64,000 nt of DNA, from contig NZ_OY764015.1 of the NCBI RefSeq assembly GCF_963667775.1, positions 1 to 64,000 of the forward strand, written 5' to 3'. Numbering within the stretch: the first letter of the stretch is position 1; each line of letters begins with the position of its first letter. This stretch comes from an uncultured Trichococcus sp. Its GTDB lineage: Bacteria; Bacillota; Bacilli; Lactobacillales; Aerococcaceae. Both the position numbers and the translations under genes were made by a program. Shown one piece after another: positions 44,101-52,168 of this stretch. The notes beneath the pieces are model-generated. The model was not told the origin of the DNA and ran no database searches. It saw only the letters and a list, made by a program, of their open reading frames with translations.

Positions 44101-44595
44101 TTGTATGTCTATACAATCGAAGAGGTGGGTGTCGATAAATATACGGCAGTGGTAACCTCTTCGGACAACGGATTTACAATCACCAATACACTGAATGTCG
44201 GTTCACTCGATATACTGAAAGTTGACAAATCTGATCCTACAAAAAATCTGGCTGGCGCAATTTTTGAACTCCGAAATGCTGATGACAGCATTGTCAAAGA
44301 TATCAATGGCAATGAAGTTAGAGGAACGACCGATTCCAACGGGCAGATCAGTTGGGCGAACATCCCTTACGGTACGTATAAATTAGTGGAAATCCAAGCA
44401 CCCGATGGATTCAATTTGCTGGATGAAGATATCGAAGTTGTCATAGATGCTGACCATATCGATGTTTCTAAGACAATTGAAAATGTACCAGTTAAAGAAC
44501 TTCCTGCTACTGGTGGAATGGGAACAACGGTGTTCACATTGGTCGGATTGGCTATTATGATTGGTTCCGGATTTGTCTATAAGAAAAAGAAATAG
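41134..44595 (+). CDS. LPXTG-anchored pilus tip adhesin with VWA domain
   Basis: 1153 residues from the ATG at 41134 (GAGATGGAGG upstream); the open frame before it is not coding. Signal peptide (about 1-36), an N-terminal beta domain, then a low-complexity stalk of 8-residue units AQAEAEAA (about 181-298). Next is a VWA domain with MIDAS DRSGSMS and FTDGIPT, an Ig-like region (about 720-810), Cna_B/SpaA domains (TGSLTIRKENESG, IPVTKVWND, GSLDILKVDKSD), the sorting signal LPATG, a hydrophobic tail and KKKK. Matches tip pilins such as RrgA/EbpA in layout; the ligand is unknown. Codon use is more AT-rich than in the leu genes. Confidence 0.92.
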   Translation: MRKKCFLLLNRIVFWLITLMTVMPSFLSAYTAIDVLAAEIGTVQMALPMDDGTASATGTVNGSGTAVDWVVTVTKFDSEDERAPKLELEYSSGLGTPYNISTNVQQINRTDIGAVTVLKGYTYSTAAETLTMSFTTDITDHSSETISLKILAGTLSEEESGAVDIFMSGNVRTLSLVNPIAQAEAEAAAQAEAEAAAQAEAEAAAQAEAEAAAQAEAEAAAQAEAEAAAQAEAEAAAQAEAEAAAQAEAEAAAQAEAEAAAQAEAEATAQAEAEAAAQAETEAAAQAETEAATQAETVSQSDANVESTVDSPESSKLIVVEELPEQETELDSVAEPVSLEGIANDPIIPVPPTVALLFGKSTLAFGVDEGLALAATTYSDTIQVNKTALRNLGCRTYEVTLTITGIPPLKPVDVVLVLDRSGSMSESAGQYSRLYYAKQAAINFAGLVLTGPNAIPGSQVAVVSFSGPQTVTGDGIQSNATQNLGFSTNMTLITNTINGLNASGGTNTQAGFNQAGTTLNGANADSNKVVIMFTDGIPTASNGNQYGPSEPTVHNVHTIAAYTAGQALHTRARVFTIGLLQNIPTNVRTLAIDTLTKAQNAGFYEAPSAQDLQTIFASISQQLNYSALNAVVTDVVGNNFNLIESSLPAGAVYNPMNRTITWSPGTIITNSQLKYTVQAKPEFEGGLAYTNESATLNYTNVNGVANQAKTFPKPQVNVPTRLSVSLTDATILLGDSIQLAIGNDPAAENYMSPITGGDGDGTYTYAWYVDGSETVISTDENPTLSPTADTKYKLIVTDSDGCMAIAYMWVRVKTGSLTIRKENESGTVITDNPATFTLTKDSTTTTQSTAANGFAEFTGLTRGTYTLQETVAPIGFIADLTIYTVTVGLSAIGAVEVTVTKSGTPNPVMVPSNPLVIKNAVDKIDIPVTKVWNDNNNLLQTRPSSITVNVYQNYQEGDSPYDTIVITPDVNGVWSGVFEDLPKYESPGQLYVYTIEEVGVDKYTAVVTSSDNGFTITNTLNVGSLDILKVDKSDPTKNLAGAIFELRNADDSIVKDINGNEVRGTTDSNGQISWANIPYGTYKLVEIQAPDGFNLLDEDIEVVIDADHIDVSKTIENVPVKELPATGGMGTTVFTLVGLAIMIGSGFVYKKKK
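41674..42027 (+). repeat. 24-bp tandem repeat, about 14.75 copies
   Basis: Unit GCCCAGGCGGAAGCGGAAGC plus AGCA, in frame, encoding AQAEAEAA. The first ten units are identical, unit 11 ends ACA, unit 12 starts GCT, and units 13-15 carry GAAACG (Glu-Thr). The array is therefore homogenised at its 5' side and divergent at its 3' side, which suggests recent slippage or unequal recombination. Confidence 0.95.
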
Positions 44596-44637
44596 TTGCA
44601 ATTTGCGTAACAACTGAGTCTAAAGGAGGAGAAGAAG

Positions 44638-46311
44638 ATGAGTAAAAAGATCAAGCTTTTTTTCACCGCATTGTTGTCAGTTATGGTTTTGTTTGGTGTT
44701 GTGCTTCCTAGCGCAGCGTATGCGGCTACGGAGCGGCCAACCACTGGTACATTGAGTATCCACAAGTTACAATATCATACCGAGACGGCTCCGGTCATCA
44801 ATAACGATGGTTTAGCCTTACCGGCACTTCCTTCGGGTACATCGGCCTTACCGGGAGTGACATTTAAAGTCTACAAAGTCGCGGACGACGCAACCGTTAC
44901 TACGATTCCTGGTGGAGTTACGCCTGTATCACTCGTGACGAACGCCTCAGGGCTTGCAGAATTTACCGGACTGACGGCTGGACGCTATTTGGTAGTTGAA
45001 GACATCACTGCTGCTGGAACGCCATCTGGGATCGAATCATTCACACCTAACTTTTTGGTCGATGTTCCGATGATGAATCCTGACAATGTAACATGGAACG
45101 ACAATGTGCATGTGTATCCAAAAAACCAGTTGGTTCTAGGTAAAGCGGAATTAACGAAATCATTCGAAGGCGATGCAGTAACGCCTTATCCTGTGGCTAC
45201 TTTTGCACTTTACAAAGGGGATGCTGCTGATGGGACTGCCGATGATACATTAATCGGTTCATATCCTACTGACGCAACAACCGGAAAAATCAATGTTGCA
45301 AATCTGACAGTTGGAGATTATTACTTCATAGAAACAGTTGCCCCTACTGGATATGGTCTAAATAAAACTCCAGTTTTATTCAGTATCACCATCAATGATC
45401 ATGACGTTACCAAGTATGTCACAGACGATAACTTCTTTTACCCAACGGTTGACAAATTTATCACTACAATCGGCAACAAAACGGAGACAGCGAACATCAA
45501 TGAACTGAACACTTGGTTCATCCAAGCAACCATTCCTGGGGACATCGGAGATTATGAAAGTTATGTTGTTTCAGACGATCTGGAATCCTTCCTGGATTAT
45601 GAAAACGCGCTGACAGTAAAAGCCGGGGCAGATGCGCTGACTTTAGGGACAGACTACACATTCGCTGCTCCAGCGGTCGGGACTGCTGGACCGTTACTGA
45701 CAATCTCTATCAATCCTGATGCATTGGTCGGATATGAAGGGCAGAAAGTTACCATTGAATTCAAAACATCCGTTAACAATACAGTAACGATGGATGACGA
45801 AATCGAAAACAACGCAACCGTAACAGGTACTTTGGATGGTACACCTTACGAAGAGGATGTCCCTGAATTACCGGAAGTGCACACAGGCGGTAAGAAATTC
45901 GTGAAAGTCGGCAAAACAACGGATTCGGCTGCTTTGTCCGGAGCAGAATTCAAAATTTTCAAAGCTGGAACAACAGAATATCTTCAAACAGACTGGTCTT
46001 GGGGCAGCAAGGCAACAGCTCGCGTCTTCACATCAGGAGCTGATGGTAAGTTCGAAGTGACTGGATTGGCTTATGGCAACTACACTTTAGAAGAAACGAA
46101 AGCACCAACAGGCTATAACTTGAGAGCGGATGTCAACTTCACGGTCGGACTCGGAAGCTACGCTGACGCAAGCACTGCAACAATCACCAATGCCCCTACA
46201 CTGACTCTGCCATCAACAGGTGGTATGGGTACAATAGTCTTTTCAGTAATCGGATCAGTGCTGATGCTGGGTGCAGTGAAATTGTATAAGAAAGACGGCG
46301 TGGAAGAATAA
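44638..46311 (+). CDS. LPXTG-anchored major (backbone) pilin, SpaH/EbpB type
   Basis: 557 residues, AAAGGAGG before the ATG, 42 bp after the tip gene. Signal peptide ends near AAYAA (about 30). Pilin motif with the cross-linking Lys in VHVYPKNQ (about 160), several Cna_B-type domains, an E-box (YTLEETKAPTGY) and sorting signal LPSTGG with a hydrophobic tail and KKDG. Class C sortase joins LPST to the pilin-motif Lys of the next subunit. Internal Lys-Asn isopeptide bonds are expected in the Cna_B domains. Confidence 0.93.
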   Translation: MSKKIKLFFTALLSVMVLFGVVLPSAAYAATERPTTGTLSIHKLQYHTETAPVINNDGLALPALPSGTSALPGVTFKVYKVADDATVTTIPGGVTPVSLVTNASGLAEFTGLTAGRYLVVEDITAAGTPSGIESFTPNFLVDVPMMNPDNVTWNDNVHVYPKNQLVLGKAELTKSFEGDAVTPYPVATFALYKGDAADGTADDTLIGSYPTDATTGKINVANLTVGDYYFIETVAPTGYGLNKTPVLFSITINDHDVTKYVTDDNFFYPTVDKFITTIGNKTETANINELNTWFIQATIPGDIGDYESYVVSDDLESFLDYENALTVKAGADALTLGTDYTFAAPAVGTAGPLLTISINPDALVGYEGQKVTIEFKTSVNNTVTMDDEIENNATVTGTLDGTPYEEDVPELPEVHTGGKKFVKVGKTTDSAALSGAEFKIFKAGTTEYLQTDWSWGSKATARVFTSGADGKFEVTGLAYGNYTLEETKAPTGYNLRADVNFTVGLGSYADASTATITNAPTLTLPSTGGMGTIVFSVIGSVLMLGAVKLYKKDGVEE

Positions 46312-46340
46312 TAAGAACTAAATATTAAAACCTGATTTGG

Positions 46341-46403
46341 ACAGGCGATATTATCGCCTGTTCATCCAAGAGGCTTTCCTATGAAAGCCTCTTGGATGAA
46401 CAG
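46341..46403 (+). other. very stable hairpin pair between pilin and sortase genes
   Basis: A 9-bp stem (46341-46349 with 46353-46361) abuts a perfect 21-bp stem (46358-46378 with 46383-46403, 4-nt loop). The two share four bases, so they partly exclude each other. No T-run follows, so it is not a standard terminator. It probably sets the level or stability of sortase versus pilin mRNA. Confidence 0.75.
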
Positions 46404-46470
46404 AAAGTGCAATTCAAAAGAGGTAGCAGATGTTCATCGTCTTCTGCACTTTACTTGATCAGGAAAGTGG

Positions 46471-47433
46471 GTGTTTGTATTGAAAAAAACTATTTCAAAG
46501 AAAATGCAGAAAATTCTACTGGCAGCCATTTTTGCTGTAGGGTTAGGCATTTTTTTGTATCCAATTCTGAGTAATGTATATGTGGAGTATTTTCAAAATC
46601 AGGTAATCGATTCTTATCAAGATAAAGTTGATCAAATGACAGAACAGGAAAAGAGACAAAAACTGGCAGAAATGATGGCATACAACGATAACCTGAATCA
46701 GTCCGGTATTGAATATGAGGATCCTTTTGAAGGCATTTTGGATGATGACGATAAAAAAATCGAATCCGAAAGCAGTACAATTGATAGCGAAGTTGCTACT
46801 TCTGCAGATGAGGAAGCTGTGATTTATGATGCCTTAGCAGGTTCCGTGGGTGAAGCACTCGGGCATATCGAAATCCCAAAAATGGATATTGATATTCCAA
46901 TCTATTTTGGTACCAGTGAAAAAGTACTTCAAGAAGGGGTTGGTTTACTTGAAGGGAGCTCTTTACCAGTAGGAGGAGCCAGTACTCATGCGACCTTGAC
47001 AGGACACAATGGACTGCCGAGTGCAAAATTATTTACAGATCTGCACAAATTAGCTGTTGGAGATATTTTTTTTATTCACTCCATCAATGGAACCCTTGCA
47101 TATGAAGTGGATACAATCAATACGGTATTGCCGGACGAAACCGAGTCATTGAAGATTGTTGAGGGTGAGGATCTGGTCACTCTGATTACTTGCACGCCAT
47201 ACATGATCAATACGCATCGTCTGTTAGTGTCGGGCCATAGGATTGCTTATGAAGAGGTTCAAGAAATTGTGGATGAACCCCAAGAAGCGGATTCCTCCAA
47301 AGTCGTGAAGACAAAAGATGAATACAACAACAACAGCTATCGGATTCCAGTGATGGCGTCCACTCTTCTCCTTTTTGGTGTTATCCTATATAGAAGAAGA
47401 CGCATAAAAGAAGGTGATCAAAATGAAAAATAA
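46471..47433 (+). CDS. class C (pilin) sortase 1
   Basis: 320 residues with a GTG start at 46471 (AGGAAAG upstream); a TTG three codons later is possible. N-terminal membrane segment (about 14-35), an acidic linker, then the sortase barrel (LGHIEIPKMDIDIPIY) with catalytic His in LTGHNG, Cys in TLITCTPY and Arg in NTHRLLVSG. A C-terminal membrane segment with an RRRR tail completes the class C layout. It should polymerise the backbone pilin and add the tip. The acidic linker lacks an obvious DPW/F lid motif except EDPFEG (about 83). Confidence 0.92.
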   Translation: MFVLKKTISKKMQKILLAAIFAVGLGIFLYPILSNVYVEYFQNQVIDSYQDKVDQMTEQEKRQKLAEMMAYNDNLNQSGIEYEDPFEGILDDDDKKIESESSTIDSEVATSADEEAVIYDALAGSVGEALGHIEIPKMDIDIPIYFGTSEKVLQEGVGLLEGSSLPVGGASTHATLTGHNGLPSAKLFTDLHKLAVGDIFFIHSINGTLAYEVDTINTVLPDETESLKIVEGEDLVTLITCTPYMINTHRLLVSGHRIAYEEVQEIVDEPQEADSSKVVKTKDEYNNNSYRIPVMASTLLLFGVILYRRRRIKEGDQNEK

Positions 47434-48502
47434 AAAGAAGAACAGATACCTGCTGCTCTTCATTTTGGGAGTATCCATCATTTTGGTACCGCAAATGGTC
47501 ATCTTTTACAATAATTTAGGCCAACAACATCAAATAGATCTGTATAAGGAAACAATCACTGACTTAAATGAAGATCAGATACAACAATTTTTTAGTGAGG
47601 CAGCCTCGATAAACAACAACACCATTGCTAATAATATGGATAATGAAAATGATTCCGAACTCCTGGAAATTTCTGCAGACAGCACCAAAACCATGAGCAA
47701 TTATGATGCACTGAGCGATCCCTTTACCAACCAGATGACTTCCGGAGGGAATCAGCCTAGTTTGATTGCTGAAGATGATGTTTTTGCTTTCATCGAAATA
47801 CCGAAAATTGGTGAGATGTTGCCTATTTTTCTAGGAGCCACTCCCAACAATCTTGCAAAAGGAGTTGCTCAAGTGACAGAATCATCGTTACCGACAGGGG
47901 GATCTGGAACTCATGCCGTCATTGCCGGCCATCGAGGGTATTACGGAGCGACATTGTTCAGATATATCGATCAAATGGAAACAGGGGACCTTTTTTATAT
48001 TCATGTATTGAATAAAGTATTGACATATGAGGTTACAGGACAGGCTATAATCGAACCTGAAGATACCTCTTCGCTAGGTATCGTCGAGACAGAGGATTTA
48101 GTAACTTTACTGACGTGCACACCTTATCCTACAGACCGATATAGACTGCTTATCTACGGATCGAGGGTATACGATGAGCGAGAAACTGTTGAGTATGTGA
48201 ACGTCTCAGAAGCCCCTTTAATCGGAAAAAACAATACGGAAATTGTCGAAACCTGGGATGGCGATGAAACCATTGAAGAGAGCACTGTTTTACCGGTGGA
48301 CGAGGATGAAGCACAGCAAAGTAACGAGGAGACTTCCGTGTCTTTATCAGAAAATATTTCTGTTCAACTTTTACAGTCCGAAACAGACATTTCAACAACA
48401 GCCCGCAATCATAAATGGATCAATCGTTTGATTATCATTGCAGGCTTATTGAGTATTGCTGTCAGTATCGGATTGATTGTGAAAAATAAAAATAAAGGAT
48501 AA
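47423..48502 (+). CDS. class C (pilin) sortase 2
   Basis: 359 residues from the ATG at 47423, 8 nt after AGAAGG and overlapping sortase 1 by 11 bp; a GTG three codons earlier is less likely. Same layout: membrane segment (about 10-30), possible lid DPF in LSDPFTNQ (about 98-100), catalytic His in IAGHRGYYG, Cys in TLLTCTPYP and Arg in DRYRLLIYG. A long Asp/Glu/Ser-rich segment precedes the C-terminal membrane anchor. Two sortases for two pilins implies a split of tasks, for example tip attachment versus polymerisation; which does which is unknown. Confidence 0.9.
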   Translation: MKNKKKNRYLLLFILGVSIILVPQMVIFYNNLGQQHQIDLYKETITDLNEDQIQQFFSEAASINNNTIANNMDNENDSELLEISADSTKTMSNYDALSDPFTNQMTSGGNQPSLIAEDDVFAFIEIPKIGEMLPIFLGATPNNLAKGVAQVTESSLPTGGSGTHAVIAGHRGYYGATLFRYIDQMETGDLFYIHVLNKVLTYEVTGQAIIEPEDTSSLGIVETEDLVTLLTCTPYPTDRYRLLIYGSRVYDERETVEYVNVSEAPLIGKNNTEIVETWDGDETIEESTVLPVDEDEAQQSNEETSVSLSENISVQLLQSETDISTTARNHKWINRLIIIAGLLSIAVSIGLIVKNKNKG

Positions 48503-48565
48503 TGAAACATATTTTCCGAACGAATGTAATCGCATTAAAGAATTTAAAAACTTTTGAGGTATTGA

Positions 48566-48598
48566 AAATGGCGCTCTGGAATAGGGCGCCATTTTCAT
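48566..48598 (+). terminator. pilus operon terminator
   Basis: AAATGGCGC pairs with GCGCCATTT, followed by TCATT. Modest T-run. Confidence 0.65.
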
Positions 48599-48741
48599 TC
48601 ACTGAGTTAGATGATGTGTACTTCTGAAAGGAGGCACATCTAATAGTGTTGCTGTCGTTTTCCTTTGTGAAACCACCCGAATGATGTTAAGATGGGTTTG
48701 AAAGCGGTAACAATTTCTTTGCGAAGCAAGGGGGATGCGTT

Positions 48742-49401
48742 ATGGATAAGGAAGTACATCAATTGATCGAAATCGCTGAAATTGCGATGCAGGCGAACGA
48801 CTATGCTCATGCGGAGAAAAAATACATCGATGCTTTATATTTGTTGGACAATCCGAAATCGGAAGAATATCAACGGGTAGTGAACAAGTTGGCGAAGTGC
48901 TATGCCGCGCAGAAAAATTTTTCTGGAGCCAAAGAATGTCTCGAGGAACTGTTGTTTTACGCGAAAAAAAACAAAGACGGAAAGAAGGAAGCGGAGTATC
49001 TTCATGCCTTAGCGGTCAATACCCGTTGTATGGGAGAATATGATTTGGCAGCATTGATGTGCGAGGAAGAGATCACTTTCCGGCTGACGCATTTCCCGGA
49101 TGATTACATCGGGTTAGCCTGCAGCTACTATGAAGCGGCCATGCTGTCGTTGCTGCAACGGAATCCGATCAAAGGCAAAATGAATCTGGACAGGGCGAAA
49201 CAGTATGCCGACAAATCCAAAGATGAAGAATGTCAGGCAGGCATCCTACGCGGTATTGGCGATTACCATTTCACTTTGAATGAATTGGAAAAAGCCCGCG
49301 AATCCTATCAGGACAGTCATGCCTTGTATATGGAGAGTAAAAATGAAGCAGCGGCCGCCGAATTGTTGGCCCGGATGAAGCGCGTTGAGGACGCAGGGTG
49401 A
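48742..49401 (+). CDS. TPR-repeat protein
   Basis: 219 residues, GGGGG upstream of the ATG. All-helical tetratricopeptide pattern: AEIAMQANDYAHAEKKYIDAL, KLAKCYAAQKNFSGAKECLEEL, LHALAVNTRCMGEYDLAALM and LRGIGDYHFTLNELEKARESY. No enzymatic or DNA-binding part. Probably a cytosolic scaffold; partner unknown. Stands alone between the pilus operon and a convergent HAD gene. Confidence 0.82.
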   Translation: MDKEVHQLIEIAEIAMQANDYAHAEKKYIDALYLLDNPKSEEYQRVVNKLAKCYAAQKNFSGAKECLEELLFYAKKNKDGKKEAEYLHALAVNTRCMGEYDLAALMCEEEITFRLTHFPDDYIGLACSYYEAAMLSLLQRNPIKGKMNLDRAKQYADKSKDEECQAGILRGIGDYHFTLNELEKARESYQDSHALYMESKNEAAAAELLARMKRVEDAG

Positions 49402-49449
49402 GGACCTTGATGCGCAGCTTTGGAGAGCACAGATCCATTTTTAAATAAG

Positions 49450-49478
49450 AAAAAGCAACCCGTTTCCAGGTTGCTTTG
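49450..49478. terminator. bidirectional terminator between TPR and HAD genes
   Basis: AAAGCAACC pairs with GGTTGCTTT. The minus strand tail is TTTTTCTT. Confidence 0.75.
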
Positions 49479-49483
49479 ATTTT

Positions 49484-50107
49484 CTATAAAATCGATAAGA
49501 TATCCGATGGGGTCTTGAAGATGTGATCGGCATCGAACCCTTTTGACGTATGCGAACCCCATTCCGCCAAACCGAAAGCGACTGCGGCGTTGCGTGCGCA
49601 CTGGTTGTCATAAATGGAATCCCCGATATAGATGGCTTCCTTTTCAGTAATGCCCAATCTGCGCAGACACTCCGTCAACGGTTGCCCGGAAGGTTTGTGT
49701 TCTGCGGTATCGCTGGATGTGATGATGACGTCAAAATAGCCATCCAAACCGTAGGGTGTGATGTTAAGCTCGTAGCTTTCTTTTGTCTTGGAGGTGACAA
49801 TGCCCAGCAGATGATTGTTTTCCTTCAAATAACGCAGCGTATCTTCCATCCCGGCAAAGATACTCACGCTGTCCGCATACGTTTTCGATTGCGCACTCCA
49901 CTTCGGATGCAGATCGGCAGCTTCTTCAGGAGTGAAACCCAAATGCTGCAAGCCCTCCATGCCCGGTATGCCGAAAATCGCACGCATGTCTTCTTGTGTG
50001 GCAGGTCTGCCGGCATGTTCCCGAAGGATGTCATCCAGACCTTTGAAAATGGAATCTTCAGTATCCACAATTGTGCCGTCAACGTCAAAAATAAATGTAT
50101 GAATCAT
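49484..50107 (-). CDS. HAD-family phosphatase (phosphoglycolate phosphatase-like)
   Basis: 207 residues. HAD motifs I-IV: nucleophile FDVDGTIVDTE (Asp8, Asp10), Thr/Ser in GIVTSKTK, Lys in AEHKPSGQP and the acidic pair IGDSIYDNQCA. A C1 cap of about 70 residues sits between motifs I and II. Family members dephosphorylate phosphoglycolate or sugar phosphates, or release pyrophosphate (PpaX). The substrate is not decided. Confidence 0.9.
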   Translation of the reverse strand: MIHTFIFDVDGTIVDTEDSIFKGLDDILREHAGRPATQEDMRAIFGIPGMEGLQHLGFTPEEAADLHPKWSAQSKTYADSVSIFAGMEDTLRYLKENNHLLGIVTSKTKESYELNITPYGLDGYFDVIITSSDTAEHKPSGQPLTECLRRLGITEKEAIYIGDSIYDNQCARNAAVAFGLAEWGSHTSKGFDADHIFKTPSDILSIL

Positions 50108-50223
50108 GTGTGTAAAACTCCCTTGAAATGTTTCTTGTTATTATAGCACAGCTTGGAATTGTAATAAAACCACTCTTACTGATGCAAAGGCATTAAGAAA
50201 AGGTTACAATGTACAGTGTTCGT

Positions 50224-50252
50224 TTGGCAATAGCGTTCATTGGTTATATACT
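50224..50252 (+). promoter_or_regulatory. promoter of the PfkB-HTH gene
   Basis: TTGGCA (50224-50229), 17 bp, TATACT (50247-50252), about 80 bp before the start. Confidence 0.6.
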
Positions 50253-50332
50253 ATACCTTTAGGAGCATAGAGTGTTGCTAAAAGAATAAGTTCGGCGTTG
50301 CCGAGTTTTTATAGAGTAAGGGGAATTTAAAC

Positions 50333-51457
50333 ATGGCTTTGAACGAAAAAGAATCAAAAATACTGAGTTACATAAAGGAAAATCCTTTCATTTCGCAGCA
50401 AGATTTAGCTACAAAGATTGGCCTGTCACGTCCCGCAGTGGCGAACATCATTTCCGGCTTAGTGAGACGGGGATACCTTTTGGGAAAAGCCTATGTCATC
50501 AATGACACGCGACCGATCGTCTGCATCGGTGCTGCCTGTATCGATCGCCGCTATTTTGTTGAAGGTGGCCTTATACATGGACAGTCGAACAATGTAACCT
50601 CACAGACATCAATCGGCGGAGTCGCTCTAAGCATCGCTGAGAATCTTGGCAGACTGCAGGAAGATGTCGTCATGCTTTCTCTGGTCGGTGAAGATGCGGA
50701 ATGGCATACGATTGAAGAATCCATGCGTCCGTTGATGAAGACGTCCGAAGTGGAAATGGTCCCTGGCTTTTCGACAGGTACCTTTATGGAAGTCATCGAT
50801 GAGAGCGGAAAAATGATCATCGGTTTAGCTGAAATGGATATTTATGAATACATGCAGCCCAAATGGTTGTTGAAACACTTGCCAACACTGAAGCGGGCAA
50901 AGACGATCATCATCGATTCGAATTGTCCGAAAGAAAGCGTGGAACACTTGCTTGAAATCGGCGCGAAGTATAATATACCGACTGTCCTGATTTGCGCATC
51001 CGTGCTGAAATTGTACAACATCCCTGAAAATTTGAAGGGATTGAAGTTGCTGATCACGAAGCATGACGAAACCGAAAAGCACTTCGGCATCGAAATCAAC
51101 GATGATGCTTCCATGCGGAAAGCCTTACAGCTTTGGTTGGATAAAGGGGTGCAGCATATCATCATCACCAAAAACAGTCAGAGCGTCGGCTATGCCAGCG
51201 AAAAGTACGGCATGCATGTCTATGATCTGAAGAACAGCGACAGCGACACCTATATCTGGGGAACAAACGAAGCGCTTTGTGCCGGAATCGTCTATTCCTA
51301 CTTGAGGACGGATGATATTTCGGAAATGATCCAGACTGGCCTGGCGAATGCTGTCATGTCATCGAAATCAGCCTATAAAGTCCGTCCGAACCTATCCCAG
51401 GCGGTATTGCGTAAAGATGTCAAAGAAATCGGCAAGCTGGAAAGCAGAGAAATTTAG
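50333..51457 (+). CDS. winged-HTH / PfkB carbohydrate-kinase-like protein with altered catalytic motif
   Basis: 374 residues. An N-terminal HTH (about 5-58, ISQQDLATKIGLSRPAVANI) is fused to a ribokinase-fold domain (PIVCIGAACIDRRYF, GGVALSIAENLGRLQ). This fusion resembles PsuK-type pseudouridine kinases. The ATP/anion-hole signature, normally GAGDAF, reads GTNEALCAG. The catalytic Asp is therefore Glu and the anion-hole Gly is Asn, so kinase activity is doubtful. It may act as a sugar- or nucleoside-sensing regulator. No pseudouridine glycosidase or transporter gene is adjacent. Confidence 0.85.
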   Translation: MALNEKESKILSYIKENPFISQQDLATKIGLSRPAVANIISGLVRRGYLLGKAYVINDTRPIVCIGAACIDRRYFVEGGLIHGQSNNVTSQTSIGGVALSIAENLGRLQEDVVMLSLVGEDAEWHTIEESMRPLMKTSEVEMVPGFSTGTFMEVIDESGKMIIGLAEMDIYEYMQPKWLLKHLPTLKRAKTIIIDSNCPKESVEHLLEIGAKYNIPTVLICASVLKLYNIPENLKGLKLLITKHDETEKHFGIEINDDASMRKALQLWLDKGVQHIIITKNSQSVGYASEKYGMHVYDLKNSDSDTYIWGTNEALCAGIVYSYLRTDDISEMIQTGLANAVMSSKSAYKVRPNLSQAVLRKDVKEIGKLESREI

Positions 51458-51526
51458 CTGGATGAGGACTCTAGGTTTCAGAAAAAATAAATAGTCCGCA
51501 ACTATTCTAGTCTGAGTAGCGCGGTA

Positions 51527-51562
51527 ACCAAGAAGAGTCCGCCAACTGGGGCTCTTTTTGGT
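51527..51562 (+). terminator. terminator after the PfkB-HTH gene
   Basis: AACCAAGAAGAGTCC...GGGGCTCTTTTTGGTT stem with mismatches; T-run inside the 3' arm. Confidence 0.65.
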
Positions 51563-51674
51563 TTGTAAATTTATCGACCGAATCACCGCTAATCTTTTGT
51601 TTCTTTCGTAAGTATAGTAAAATAAGAATAAGGAAAGCGTTTTCTGGTTGATTATTCCAAAGGAGTGGGTTTGA

Positions 51675-52088
51675 ATGGTTCAGTATAAAAACATATTGAT
51701 TCCAGTAGACGGATCGGAGGCTTCGATCAAGGCATTCAAACAGGCGGTCCATATCGCTGAAAGGAACAATGCCTTACTGTATCTAGTTGCGATACTCGAT
51801 AAAAAAAATAATGCCGATGAAGCCGCACAGCTGCAGAAGGATAAGGACTCTTTATTCGATGAGTTGGACAGATACGCGCGTGCTAACGGGGTCGCGGTGC
51901 ACAAGGAAATGCGGTCAGGAAATGCTAGAGAAATGATTTCGAAAACGCTGGTTGAAGAATGGAGTTGTGATTTGATTGTAATGGGTGCGACAGGGAAGGG
52001 CACCATCGCAAAATTCGTGGTCGGATCGATCACGAATCATGTCATCAAACATGCATCATGTGATGTATTAATTGTAAGGAAGAATTGA
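51675..52088 (+). CDS. universal stress protein (UspA family)
   Basis: 137 residues, GGAGTGGG upstream. Usp fold opening YKNILIPVDGSEASIKAF and the nucleotide loop GATGKGTIAKFVVGSITNHV (GxGx9GS-like), which indicates the ATP-binding type. Cytosolic; function usually general stress survival. Monocistronic. Confidence 0.92.
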   Translation: MVQYKNILIPVDGSEASIKAFKQAVHIAERNNALLYLVAILDKKNNADEAAQLQKDKDSLFDELDRYARANGVAVHKEMRSGNAREMISKTLVEEWSCDLIVMGATGKGTIAKFVVGSITNHVIKHASCDVLIVRKN

Positions 52089-52121
52089 TCAGACGCTTTC
52101 GAACAAACGAATCAGGAGACG

Positions 52122-52159
52122 CAAAAAAAGTCCAGTTACTTAAACGTAGCTGGACTTTC
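52122..52159. terminator. bidirectional terminator between usp and sbcC
   Basis: AAAGTCCAG(T)TAC pairs with GTA(G)CTGGACTTT. A7 lies on the left (T-run for the minus strand) and CCTTTTTC on the right. Confidence 0.85.
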
Positions 52160-52168
52160 CTTTTTCTT

